Below, piece by piece: positions 52,886-61,924 of a stretch of 64,000 bases of DNA. A model generated the notes under the pieces. That model was not told the origin of the DNA and ran no database searches. It saw only the letters and a list, made by a program, of their open reading frames with translations. Source of the DNA: Bacilli bacterium (GTDB taxonomy: Bacteria > Bacillota_I > Bacilli_A > RF39 > UBA660); assembly GCA_028694645.1 (NCBI GenBank), contig JAQVKM010000003.1:65297-129296 (forward strand), read 5' to 3'. The translations under genes were made by a program, and so were the position numbers. Within the stretch, counting starts at the first letter, position 1; each line of letters opens with the position of its first letter.

Positions 52886-55053
52886 TATTTTATCAATCTT
52901 TCTATTTCAAGAACATCATCAATTCCTTTAACATCACTTATGAATTTTCTTAATTTTTCTTTATTTTGGACTACTACAGTCATAGTATATGTCATATCAT
53001 CAATTCCATTATATGTATTTACTGTTTGAATAGAAATATTATTGCTTGATGTTTTGGATATAATTTCTAATAAAATATTATCACTTTTTAAAGTTTTAAT
53101 AATTAAAGATGTTGGATATTTTTTTTCTATTACATCATTCCATTTAACATCAATGATTCTTTCTTCTAACTCTTTAATATTTGGACAAGCATCTCGATGA
53201 ACTGTTATTCCATATCCTTTTGTTATATAGCCAATTATGTTATCTCCTGGAATAGGTTTACAGCAAGATGCGATATTAACTTTTATATCATCAATTCCTT
53301 GAATAATTATATCTGTTTTTACTTGTGGAATAATTTCTTCAGCATTAGTTGTTTTACGAAGAATAATTTCTTCTTTAGTGTCATTTTCATTTATTATAAG
53401 ATTTATAATAGCTCCAACTGCTGATTTATTACTTCCTATACTTACATATAATTCTTCTAAATCTTTGAATTTAAATTCTTTTAATATTTTATCAATATTA
53501 TTATTAGTTAAAAAATCATTAATAACTATTTTTTTCTTTTTTAATTCTTTATTTAATAATTCTTCACCTTTTTTTAAATATTCTTCTTTGTCTATTTTTT
53601 TAAAAAATGATCTTATTTTATTTTTTGCTTGTGCTGTATGAGCCATATTTATCCATTCATAGCTTGGACCTATTGAATTTTTACTAGTATTAATTTTAAT
53701 AATGTCATTGTTTTGTAATTTGTAATCTAATGAAACTATATTGTTGTTGACAATAGCTCCAATCATTTTATCTCCAACACCAGAATGAACTTTATATGCA
53801 AAATCAATTGGAGTAGCTCCATTTGGTAATTCGATTACATCTCCTTTAGGAGTAAAAACATATATTGTATTTTGAAATACATCTTCCGTTACATTTTTAA
53901 CAAATTCTTCGTCATTAATTTCTTCACTATTTAATTCCATTATAGCTCTAAATACTTGTAATTTTTGTTCCATAGCATTTTGTCTAGAAAAAGTATTACT
54001 TCCATTTTCTTTGTAAGACCAATGTGAAGCTATACCACGTTCTGCTATTTCATCCATTTCATATGTTCTTATTTGAATTTCATATAAAAAACCATCATAT
54101 CCAAATACTGTTGTATGTAGTGATTGATACATATTTGTTTTAGGCATTGCTATATAATCTTTAAATCTTCTTGGTATTGGTCGATATTTAGAATGTATTA
54201 TTCCAAGTGCTTTATAACATTCTTGTTCAGTATTAACAAAAACTCTTAAAGCTAATAAATCAAATATATCATTAAATTTTTTACCTTTATCTAGTTTTTT
54301 ATAAATACTGAAAATACTTTTAGCTCGCCCCTTTATTGTATGGTTAATATCATTTTCATTTAATATATCTGATACATTTTTTTCCATTTGCAAAACAGCA
54401 TCATCACGTTCTGTTTTAGTTTGATTTAATTCTTTTACTATATCAAAGTATACATCTGGTTTATAGTATCTAAGTGATAAGTCTTCTAATTCACTTTTAA
54501 TTGAATTCATTCCTAAACGATGAGCTATGGGTGTTAATATTTCTAATGTTTCTTTAGCTTTTTCTTTTTGTTTTTTTTCTGTATGAACCCATAATGTTCT
54601 CATATTATGTAATCTATCTGCTAATTTAATAAAGATGACTCTAACATCAGTACATAGTCCTACTAATATCTTTCTTTGTGTTGCAATAATTGAAGCATTA
54701 CTTGTTTCAAAATTTATTTTATTTATTTTAGTAACTCCATCTACTAAATCAGCTATTTCTTGACCAAATATATCTGCCATTTCATTTTTTGTGACATCAC
54801 AGTCTTCAATTACATCATGAAGTAATCCACCACAAATTGTAGAAAAATCAGCTTCCATTTCGCTTAATATATATGCTACATTTAGTGGATGTTCAATATA
54901 ATCTTCTCCAGTTAAACGTTTAACTCCAAAATGCATTTTTTTAGCATAGTCATATGCTTTTTCTATTAAATTTATTTCTTCTTCATTTTTAATATATTTT
55001 TTTACATTTGTTATTAAATCATTTATTGTTAAATCTATATTTTTTTTAGTCAT
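52885..55053 (-). CDS. Bifunctional (p)ppGpp synthetase/hydrolase (RelA/SpoT homolog)
   Basis: 722 residues. HD hydrolase (EHPLNVAYILSEMEAD, GGLLHDVIEDC), synthetase (GRAKSIFSIYKKLDKGKKFND, LALRVFVNTEQECY, AMPKTNMYQSLHTTVFG), TGS domain (VFTPKGDVIELPNGATPIDFAY), CC motif region (ASCCKPIPGD) and a C-terminal ACT domain. Both catalytic sites look intact, so it should both make and degrade the alarmone. GAGGTGATATC precedes the ATG. Confidence 0.96.
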   Translation of the reverse strand: MTKKNIDLTINDLITNVKKYIKNEEEINLIEKAYDYAKKMHFGVKRLTGEDYIEHPLNVAYILSEMEADFSTICGGLLHDVIEDCDVTKNEMADIFGQEIADLVDGVTKINKINFETSNASIIATQRKILVGLCTDVRVIFIKLADRLHNMRTLWVHTEKKQKEKAKETLEILTPIAHRLGMNSIKSELEDLSLRYYKPDVYFDIVKELNQTKTERDDAVLQMEKNVSDILNENDINHTIKGRAKSIFSIYKKLDKGKKFNDIFDLLALRVFVNTEQECYKALGIIHSKYRPIPRRFKDYIAMPKTNMYQSLHTTVFGYDGFLYEIQIRTYEMDEIAERGIASHWSYKENGSNTFSRQNAMEQKLQVFRAIMELNSEEINDEEFVKNVTEDVFQNTIYVFTPKGDVIELPNGATPIDFAYKVHSGVGDKMIGAIVNNNIVSLDYKLQNNDIIKINTSKNSIGPSYEWINMAHTAQAKNKIRSFFKKIDKEEYLKKGEELLNKELKKKKIVINDFLTNNNIDKILKEFKFKDLEELYVSIGSNKSAVGAIINLIINENDTKEEIILRKTTNAEEIIPQVKTDIIIQGIDDIKVNIASCCKPIPGDNIIGYITKGYGITVHRDACPNIKELEERIIDVKWNDVIEKKYPTSLIIKTLKSDNILLEIISKTSSNNISIQTVNTYNGIDDMTYTMTVVVQNKEKLRKFISDVKGIDDVLEIERLIK

Positions 55054-55067
55054 GATATCACCTCTTT

Positions 55068-55571
55068 TTATATAATGGCTTTTCCTTTAATTAATTGGTT
55101 TTTTCTTGTTTCAATATTAATTATTTGATTTTTATTTTTTTTCTTTTCTGATAAATATAATTCTTTTTCAAAATCTTCTATTTTTTGATTTTGTTTTAAA
55201 TATTCATATATTTTTTTATTTTCTTTAATTAATTCTACTATATATTCATTATCAATTTTTTCTTCAATATTTCTAATATATTCAAATAAATATTTTTTTA
55301 ATTCTTTTTTTATTTCACTATTATTTTTATATTGAGCTTTTATATATCCTACTGATAATGTTTCTAAATTAATTTCTAAATTATCTTTGATAAGCAAGAA
55401 AGATACTATCTCACTATTTTTTTCAAAACTGATAGTATCTTCTTGTGTTTTTTTAAATAAATCAATTAATTTTGACATCATTATGTCATTGTTATTTTTT
55501 TTTGCTTTATTTATTCCATTCAAAATAATTTCGATTGGTAATATAATTTTATTATTTTTTTCTTTTATCAT
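55068..55571 (-). CDS. Hypothetical helical protein between secDF and the RSH gene
   Basis: 167 residues, Lys/Ile/Asn-rich, soluble and helical (IEIILNGINKAKKNNNDIMMS, LKKYLFEYIRNIEEKIDNEY). No signal or membrane segment and no motif I recognise. Position in a tight same-strand run (9 bases from secDF) suggests co-transcription only. Confidence 0.55.
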   Translation of the reverse strand: MIKEKNNKIILPIEIILNGINKAKKNNNDIMMSKLIDLFKKTQEDTISFEKNSEIVSFLLIKDNLEINLETLSVGYIKAQYKNNSEIKKELKKYLFEYIRNIEEKIDNEYIVELIKENKKIYEYLKQNQKIEDFEKELYLSEKKKNKNQIINIETRKNQLIKGKAII

Positions 55572-55579
55572 AAAATCAC

Positions 55580-57820
55580 CTATGAATTTATACCTTTAAC
55601 TTTCTTTTCTTCTATATCACTTTCTTCATACCACTTTTTTTTCTTTGTTTTACCAATATTTTTAGTTTCTATAGCAAGCCATATTTGACTAGCTATAAAG
55701 ATTGAAGAATATGCTCCAGCTACTAAACCAAATAGTAATGCGATATTAAAGTTTAAAATTTCATATGATCCCATAGTTATTAATAAAATAACAGGAATTA
55801 ATGTAGCTAGGGTAGTTATTATACTTCTTGTTAAAGTAAGTCTTAAACTATAATTTACAGCATCAACTAATTGTTCTTTTTTAGTTATTTTATTATTATA
55901 TTTTTCTTTTATCGTTTCTTTAATACGATCAAATATAACTATTGTATCATTTATTGAATATCCAATTATTGTTAAAATTGCTGCTATAAAAATAGTTGAA
56001 ACTTCTAATTTGAAAAGACTGAATAATACAATTATCATTATAGCATCATGAAATAATGCTACTACTCCACCTATGGCATAACTTAATTTATATCTAATTG
56101 ACATATAAATAATAATTCCAATTGATGCTAAAATAACTGATAAAATTGCATTTTTAACTAATTCTTTTTTTACAATATTAGATATTACTCCAATATCTGT
56201 TGATGCTTCATATTTTTCTTCAAAATATGTTGTTGTTTTATTTATTTCATCTTGTGTTAAGTTATTTTCAATTTGTAAATCAATTGTATTATCATCAATA
56301 GCATCAATAGATGTTAAATCATATTTTAATGTTTCAATATCTGTTTTAATATCATTAATATTTAATTCGTTTTCACTTTTTATAGTTATTGATGAACCAC
56401 CTTTAAAATCTACACCTAAATTAAGTCCTGATAAACCTAAAGAAATAAATCCAATTATTATTATTAAAATACTTGCTCCAATAAAATACTTACTTGATTT
56501 AACAAATCCTAATTTAGAAAATCTATTATTATTTAATTTTTTTATTCCTAAGAATAAATTTAATTTATTATCGAAATATCCTGTTTTAACAAAAGCATTA
56601 AGTAATAATCTTGTTATAACAACCATAACAATAACTGTTACAAAAATATTGATTATTAACATTGTTGCAAACCCTTTAACACTACTTTCACCTAAAATAA
56701 ATAATATTACAGCTACTAACAATGTTGTCACATTAGCATCAATTATTGTTAATAAAGAGTTGCTATTACCTTTTTTATAAGCTGATTTAAAATCTCTTCC
56801 AGCTTCTAATTCATCTTTAATTCTTGCAAAATTAATAATATTAGCATCTACTGCCATACCTATTCCAAGAACTGTTGCTGCTATACCAGGTAAAGTTAAT
56901 ACTCCACCTACTAACCAGAAAAATGCAAATGTTAAAAATGTATATATAACAATTCCAACTGATGCTATAAAACCTGCAAATCGATATAAAGCTATCATAA
57001 GAATCATTATTATAGCTATAGCAATAACTCCTGCTTTTAATGTTTTATTTAAAGAATTAACTCCAAAAGAAGCATCTACTGTTTTTGATGAAATTTCTGT
57101 TAATTTTGTTGGTAAACTTCCTGAATTAATTAATTCTACTAAATCACTAACTTCTTCTGTTGTAAATTTACCTTGAATAATAACATCACTTGCAAATCCT
57201 TGTGATACAGTAGCTACTGATAAACATGAACTACTTGATGATCCACATTTTGCTTTTTCACTTTCATAACTATCTGTTGTTTCATCAAAATCTAACCAAA
57301 TTACAATACGATTATCATCTTGTTTACTAACAGCTTTTGTAACTTTATAAAATTTTTCTTTGTCGCTAACCGATAAAGATACTGCTGGTAAGCCTTTTGA
57401 ATCTTGTCCAACTGATGCTCCGCCACTAGTTAAAACTTCACTTGTCATAAGAAGGTTATCTTTGGTATCTCTAAAAGTTAAGTTAGCAGCTTGACTTAAT
57501 ATTTTTCTTGCTGTATCAGCATCTGTAACTCCAGCTAATTGAACTCTTATTCTATCACTACCTTCAATAGTAATAACTGGTTCTGATACTCCTAAAACAT
57601 CTATTCTTTTTAACATTGTTTTATAAGTACTAGTAACCATGTCACTTGTTAATTCATCATTTTCAACACTTTCAACTTGATATAAAACTTCGAACCCACC
57701 TTTAAGATCTAATCCGAATTTTAAATTATTAAATAATGTTGGTGTTATATACCCAATTACAGCTACTATTAATATGACTAAAATCATTAATCTAGCTATT
57801 TTATGTTGTTTATTTTTCAT
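55580..57820 (-). CDS. secDF: Fused protein-export membrane protein SecDF
   Basis: 746 residues from the ATG at 57820, after GGAGGTTTTGCAA. SecD half: LKFGLDLKGGFEVLYQV, RIRVQLAGV, LPGIAATVLGIGMAVDANIINFARIKDEL. SecF half from ~residue 440: LNLGVDFKGGSSITI, TIIGYSINDTIVIFDRIKE. Twelve membrane segments expected. The fusion is typical of Bacillus relatives. Proton-driven assistance to Sec export, relevant to the many exported pilins here. Confidence 0.96.
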   Translation of the reverse strand: MKNKQHKIARLMILVILIVAVIGYITPTLFNNLKFGLDLKGGFEVLYQVESVENDELTSDMVTSTYKTMLKRIDVLGVSEPVITIEGSDRIRVQLAGVTDADTARKILSQAANLTFRDTKDNLLMTSEVLTSGGASVGQDSKGLPAVSLSVSDKEKFYKVTKAVSKQDDNRIVIWLDFDETTDSYESEKAKCGSSSSSCLSVATVSQGFASDVIIQGKFTTEEVSDLVELINSGSLPTKLTEISSKTVDASFGVNSLNKTLKAGVIAIAIIMILMIALYRFAGFIASVGIVIYTFLTFAFFWLVGGVLTLPGIAATVLGIGMAVDANIINFARIKDELEAGRDFKSAYKKGNSNSLLTIIDANVTTLLVAVILFILGESSVKGFATMLIINIFVTVIVMVVITRLLLNAFVKTGYFDNKLNLFLGIKKLNNNRFSKLGFVKSSKYFIGASILIIIIGFISLGLSGLNLGVDFKGGSSITIKSENELNINDIKTDIETLKYDLTSIDAIDDNTIDLQIENNLTQDEINKTTTYFEEKYEASTDIGVISNIVKKELVKNAILSVILASIGIIIYMSIRYKLSYAIGGVVALFHDAIMIIVLFSLFKLEVSTIFIAAILTIIGYSINDTIVIFDRIKETIKEKYNNKITKKEQLVDAVNYSLRLTLTRSIITTLATLIPVILLITMGSYEILNFNIALLFGLVAGAYSSIFIASQIWLAIETKNIGKTKKKKWYEESDIEEKKVKGINS

Positions 57821-57835
57821 TTGCAAAACCTCCAC

Positions 57836-58108
57836 TTAGTCGTTAAAATAAACTTTTCTATTTTTTTTATTTAACTTATTTCTTAAATAAGCATCAATTA
57901 AAGTATCATCGATTGAAAAAATATCGCAAGTCATCTCATATAAAGAAAGATTTTTAGAATTTTTCCATTTTTCTTCTATCAAATAATTCCATATATCATC
58001 TTCTGTTGCATAAACGTATCCTTTTCTTTTCATTTCAGCACGTCTTGCCCCTAAAGCTGGTTTTAATCTTCGATATAATTCTTCTACTGAATTAAAAGTA
58101 ATATCCAT
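57836..58108 (-). CDS. ComN-like post-transcriptional regulator
   Basis: 90 residues from the ATG at 58108 (MDITFNSVEELYRRLKPAL), with AAGGAGGTAATATA upstream. VEELYRRLKPALGARRAEMKRKGY and EDDIWNYLIEEKWKNSKNLSLYEM match the ComN/YrzD family. In Bacillus the gene also lies beside secDF, where ComN affects comE mRNA and localises to septa. Role here is inferred from synteny and motif. Confidence 0.85.
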   Translation of the reverse strand: MDITFNSVEELYRRLKPALGARRAEMKRKGYVYATEDDIWNYLIEEKWKNSKNLSLYEMTCDIFSIDDTLIDAYLRNKLNKKNRKVYFND

Positions 58109-58204
58109 TATATTACCTCCTTTAATCACATACTAATATTATATAAGAAAATCAACTTTTTTTAAATGTTTTTATTAAAAAAACTTTAATTTTTTATATA
58201 TAAT

Positions 58205-58231
58205 TAAAAAAATAGATATTATTATCTATTT
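58205..58231 (-). terminator. Terminator of the yaiI-type gene
   Basis: Leftward AAATAGATA ATAA TATCTATTT hairpin followed by TTTT, overlapping the stop codon. Confidence 0.7.
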
Positions 58232-58662
58232 AATTTATCAATAATTGTTTGAATTGTCATTAAAAGAGATTGTTCATCTTTTGTTGTTCTTTTTTTTATA
58301 TTACTTGTTTTAATATTTTGTTTTCTATTTTTTACATTCAAATGTCTTTCAAATAACAATTGATCGATATTTTCATTATCATAAATTATTCCTTTATGAT
58401 TAACTACTTTAGCTTGTTTAGCTATAGCCAATAAAGCTAAACCATAATCATTTGTAATTAATAAATCATTATTTTTAATATCATTAGCGATAGCAATATC
58501 TACACTTTGATATGAAGATGATAAAATTTTTATTTTAGCATAGTCGTTAAATATATTGTGATTACAATCAAAATATAATATAAGTTCTAAATTATTTTTT
58601 TTAGCTAAAAAAGTTATTTTATCAATACTAGGACAAGCATCAGCATCTATTAATATTTTCAT
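58222..58662 (-). CDS. YaiI/YqxD family protein (DUF188, PIN-like)
   Basis: 146 residues. ILIDADACPSI, DIAIANDIKNNDLLITNDYGLALLAI and ARNRKQN-like NVKNRKQN near the end are the family hallmarks. The DADACP and TNDYGLA acids resemble a PIN nuclease site. Function is not established. It begins 1 base after dgkA ends. Confidence 0.92.
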   Translation of the reverse strand: MKILIDADACPSIDKITFLAKKNNLELILYFDCNHNIFNDYAKIKILSSSYQSVDIAIANDIKNNDLLITNDYGLALLAIAKQAKVVNHKGIIYDNENIDQLLFERHLNVKNRKQNIKTSNIKKRTTKDEQSLLMTIQTIIDKLNR

Positions 58663-58663
58663 T

Positions 58664-59053
58664 TTAATTTAATATTTTTGGTAAAAATATTATAATAGCT
58701 CCAATAAATGCCGCTATGCTAAATATCAAAGTTGCACTTGAAGCTGTATCTTTAGCTATTTTAGCTAGAGGATGAATTTTTAAAGTTGTTAAATCAACTA
58801 ATGCTTCAATTGATGTATTTATCATTTCTGTTCCAGCTACTAATCCAATTATTAATATACAAAATAACCACTCTGTTGCATTAATATTATAATAAAACCC
58901 TGCTACAGTGGTTACAATTGCAGAAAGTAAAATAATAATCATATTATGCTCATATATAAGTGCATATATTAATCCTGATACTGCATGATAAAAGCTTTTT
59001 AAATATCTTTCTAAGAAATTACCTTGGTCTTTATTTCGTAATATTTTCTTCAT
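58664..59053 (-). CDS. dgkA: Diacylglycerol/undecaprenol kinase
   Basis: 129 residues with three membrane segments. Contains FYHAVSGLIYALIYEHNM, AGTEMINTSIEALVDL (the conserved E...NTAIE helix with a Glu pair) and HPLAKIAKDTASSATL. In Gram-positives it recycles undecaprenol for wall synthesis. The start lies inside ybeY (23-base overlap). Confidence 0.94.
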   Translation of the reverse strand: MKKILRNKDQGNFLERYLKSFYHAVSGLIYALIYEHNMIIILLSAIVTTVAGFYYNINATEWLFCILIIGLVAGTEMINTSIEALVDLTTLKIHPLAKIAKDTASSATLIFSIAAFIGAIIIFLPKILN

Positions 59054-59471
59054 TTAAAATCAACTCCTGACGATCAAACATTATTTTTTCATCTATTTCA
59101 TTCATATGATCATATTTTAGTAGATGAAGAAATCCATGAACTGCTAAAAAACATATTTCTCTTTTGAAACTATGATTGTATTCTTCTGCTTGTGTTTTAG
59201 CTTTATCAATTGAAATATATATATCTCCAAGTAATCTAAAATTGTCATATTTAATATCTTCATGATCTTCTAAAGCAAATGTTATAACATCTGTTTCTTT
59301 ATCAATATGGCGATATTTCTTATTTAATTCATGTATATATTCATTATCAACTAGTATTACATTAAATTCTACATTATCTAGTTTTTCCATTTTAATGGCT
59401 GTTGTTAAAACTTTTTTTATATCTTCTATTTCATTTATTTGTTCATTTGTTTCATTAAATATTTCAAACAA
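59031..59471 (-). CDS. ybeY: Endoribonuclease YbeY
   Basis: 146 residues. HGFLHLLKYDH supplies the three zinc His; RHIDKETDVITFAL and LLGDIYIS are family motifs. YbeY matures 16S rRNA and takes part in ribosome quality control. It follows yqfD directly, with phoH absent from its usual place. Confidence 0.95.
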   Translation of the reverse strand: MFEIFNETNEQINEIEDIKKVLTTAIKMEKLDNVEFNVILVDNEYIHELNKKYRHIDKETDVITFALEDHEDIKYDNFRLLGDIYISIDKAKTQAEEYNHSFKREICFLAVHGFLHLLKYDHMNEIDEKIMFDRQELILNEENITK

Positions 59472-59517
59472 TTTAGTTCCTCCTAATTAATCTATATTAA
59501 TTATAATATATTAACGC

Positions 59518-60690
59518 CTATTTTTCAACTGTTTCATCATCTATTATTATTTGTTCATAATCAGTTATATTTTCACAAACAACAACAAACATTTCTAAAA
59601 TAATAGATTTGTTTTTTATCTCTTTTTTAATTATTTTATAACTTAATATTTTTTCTTTGTTTTTTAAATTTTTATTTATTTTATCATAAATTGCTTTTTC
59701 TGCTTTTTTTATAGCTTGTTGCTCATTTAATTGTTCATTAATTATCTTAATTTCTTTTTCTTTATTTAATGATATTGTTATAGGTAACAAAGAATTTTTA
59801 AATAGTTTTTTTGTCTTAATTGTTTTTGTTTTTTTATTATTAAATAATTTTATTTTATTATTTAATATATTTATAACCAAAGTTGTTTTAGCCTTATTTA
59901 TTTCTTTTATCTCATAATAATATAGTGGATATTCTATATTAACTTTATACCATATTTCTCCATATATTTCTCCTTTAGCTGGAACTGTTTTTTTTATTTC
60001 TTCATTTAATTTAATTTCACCTGATATTACTGTTTCCCCTTTTTTTACATAATCATTTATATTTTTAACAATTTCTCCATTTTTAGCATAAATTCTTAAT
60101 ATTATTGCATCTTTTTTAGCTACAACATTTTGAGGTGATTTATTTTCTTCTTGCTTAGTTATTATTCTTTCTTCTAATCTAATTATATATTTTGTTCCAA
60201 CTTCTTCTATTTCTAACCATTCTATTTTATTTTTATATTTATTAAGTATATTTTTTTTTATTATTTGTATTTGCTGATAGTTTTTTTTAAATTGACCTAT
60301 TTTAATATTATTATTATTTAATTCTTCTTTTATTATTTTTCTTAAATCACTATCATTATGAATTATCTCTATATTAAAAATCATATTGGATAATATATAT
60401 ATAATTATCATTCCAATTAAAAGAGATATTATTATATAATTATTTTTTTTTAAGTTATATTTTATTTTATCAATTCCATATATTTGAATTATTTCTATTT
60501 CATAAATGGTTTTTAAGTTTTGAATTTTTTCATAATCTATTTTTTTTATTTTTATATATGCTTCATTATAATTTATATATATTATCTCTAACATATCAAT
60601 AGATAATGAATTTATTCTTTTAATAAAATTTTTTATATTTTTTCCTGTTATTTTTAATTTAACAATATTATCAAAAAACAATTTTATCAC
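59518..60690 (-). CDS. yqfD: Sporulation protein YqfD-like
   Basis: 390 residues. N-terminal cytoplasmic domain, one membrane segment (YIIISLLIGMIIIYILSNMIF), then an extracytoplasmic domain with IGQFKKNYQQIQ, WLEIEEVGTKYIIRLEERI, VAKKDAIILRIYAKNGEIV and VKKGETVISGEI, the YqfD pattern. Highly Asn/Lys/Ile-rich. The start overlaps the end of yqfC. In Bacillus and Clostridium the pair is expressed in the mother cell. Whether this organism sporulates is open. Confidence 0.88.
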   Translation of the reverse strand: MIKLFFDNIVKLKITGKNIKNFIKRINSLSIDMLEIIYINYNEAYIKIKKIDYEKIQNLKTIYEIEIIQIYGIDKIKYNLKKNNYIIISLLIGMIIIYILSNMIFNIEIIHNDSDLRKIIKEELNNNNIKIGQFKKNYQQIQIIKKNILNKYKNKIEWLEIEEVGTKYIIRLEERIITKQEENKSPQNVVAKKDAIILRIYAKNGEIVKNINDYVKKGETVISGEIKLNEEIKKTVPAKGEIYGEIWYKVNIEYPLYYYEIKEINKAKTTLVINILNNKIKLFNNKKTKTIKTKKLFKNSLLPITISLNKEKEIKIINEQLNEQQAIKKAEKAIYDKINKNLKNKEKILSYKIIKKEIKNKSIILEMFVVVCENITDYEQIIIDDETVEK

Positions 60691-60926
60691 CTTAATTCTA
60701 TTGTTTTGATATTACCTGTTATTAAAAGTTCATCATTTAACAATTTTGAAATAACTAAATTATCTCCATTTATAATAATTCTTTCTTTCATATATCTAAC
60801 TATTATTTTATTAAAATCAAAGTGATCAATTTTATCATAATTAACAATATTTATTTTATTATTTAAAATAATAATTTTAAATTCTTGTTCTAATATGTAT
60901 TCTCTAAATTTATCTAGATATTTCAT
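60687..60926 (-). CDS. yqfC: Sporulation protein YqfC-like (YabP/YqfC family)
   Basis: 79 residues. KIIILNNKINIVNYDKIDHFD and RIIINGDNLVISKLLNDELLITGNI show the short beta-rich YabP/YqfC core ('v.G..L.i..l....i.i.G.i'). Identity is reinforced by its 4-base overlap with yqfD. AGGTGATAC lies before the ATG. Confidence 0.85.
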   Translation of the reverse strand: MKYLDKFREYILEQEFKIIILNNKINIVNYDKIDHFDFNKIIVRYMKERIIINGDNLVISKLLNDELLITGNIKTIELR

Positions 60927-60960
60927 AGTATCACCTATATAATTTTATTTTTTTAATAAA

Positions 60961-60982
60961 AAAAAAGAACTTTTCGTTCTCA
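60961..60982 (-). terminator. Terminator of the DUF308 gene
   Basis: Leftward AGAAC GAAAA GTTCT hairpin followed by nine T. Confidence 0.85.
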
Positions 60983-61552
60983 TTATTTTATTATAAATGT
61001 TGTTTTCTTTAAAGCATTAAATATTTTTTTTATATTATTTAAATAAATAAATCCTGTTATTATTTCCATTATTGAATATATAATAATTATTATTCCTAAT
61101 GTAATCATTATTGAGTTATCATATGCTATAACAAAAATACCACAAATTATAATTATAATTGAAAAAATTAATGTTGATTTACCTATATTATTATCAATTG
61201 TACTTATTGTAGTAGCAAAAATAAGTTTAATAATTCCGCTATATATAATCCAAATTCCTATTAATGTTCTAAATGCTTGTGATAATTGATTTTCAAATAA
61301 AATAGCTATAGCTCCTAATATAACAGCTATCATTCCATAATACATATCATAATTAAATAAAATGTTTTTTTTACTTAATTTTTTATAATCTGATATCTTA
61401 GTTATTCCTATAAAAATAAATAATATTCCTACTACTGTTTCTATAAAACGCAATGATGTTTCTGGAAAACATATTAATATTAATCCTATTATAGCAAAAA
61501 AGATCCCAGCTATAATTAATTCCCAACCAAATTTTTCTAGTTTTTTCTCCAC
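60983..61552 (-). CDS. DUF308/HdeD-like membrane protein
   Basis: 189 residues, six membrane segments in three repeated pairs (LIIAGIFFAIIGLILICFPETS, GMIAVILGAIAILFENQLS, LIFSIIIIICGIFVIAYDNS). The P-E-x-S / 'G...l..G' pattern is the HdeD/DUF308 signature. Role unknown here. GGAGG precedes the ATG. Confidence 0.82.
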   Translation of the reverse strand: MEKKLEKFGWELIIAGIFFAIIGLILICFPETSLRFIETVVGILFIFIGITKISDYKKLSKKNILFNYDMYYGMIAVILGAIAILFENQLSQAFRTLIGIWIIYSGIIKLIFATTISTIDNNIGKSTLIFSIIIIICGIFVIAYDNSIMITLGIIIIIYSIMEIITGFIYLNNIKKIFNALKKTTFIIK

Positions 61553-61613
61553 TTTTTATTCCTCCTATTATTGCTTAAATTATAACACAATGATTTTAAT
61601 TAAACAATAATAC

Positions 61614-61883
61614 TTATTTTATTTCAATTATTAGTTTTTTTAGAAATTTGATAAAAATAAATAATAAAAGGAATATTAGTATCAGTAATATTATAAAAAT
61701 GTTAATATTACTTTTATATATATCATATGCAACTATACTTAATCCTACTATAATAGCTAAGTAAAATAAACATATTATAAATAATAATGTACATCTTAAT
61801 ATTATATTTATTTTTTTATTTTTAATTATTTCAATTATTACCTCAAAGAAAAATTCTCCTATTATTTCAAATATTATATCCAT
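61614..61883 (-). CDS. Small two-helix membrane protein, unknown
   Basis: 89 residues. Amphipathic N-terminus (MDIIFEIIGEFFFEVIIEIIK), then two membrane segments (LLFIICLFYLAIIVGLSIVAY, INIFIILLILIFLLLFIFI). The N-terminus resembles small proteins in gut Firmicutes annotated only as hypothetical. Confidence 0.6.
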   Translation of the reverse strand: MDIIFEIIGEFFFEVIIEIIKNKKINIILRCTLLFIICLFYLAIIVGLSIVAYDIYKSNINIFIILLILIFLLLFIFIKFLKKLIIEIK

Positions 61884-61896
61884 ATATCTCCTTATT

Positions 61897-61924
61897 TAAA
61901 AAAACTAATTAATAAATTAGTTTT
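61897..61924. terminator. Terminator after the coiled-coil gene
   Basis: AAAACTAATT / AATTAGTTTT with a TATT loop and flanking A/T runs. Leftward it ends the 61923-63032 gene. Confidence 0.7.
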
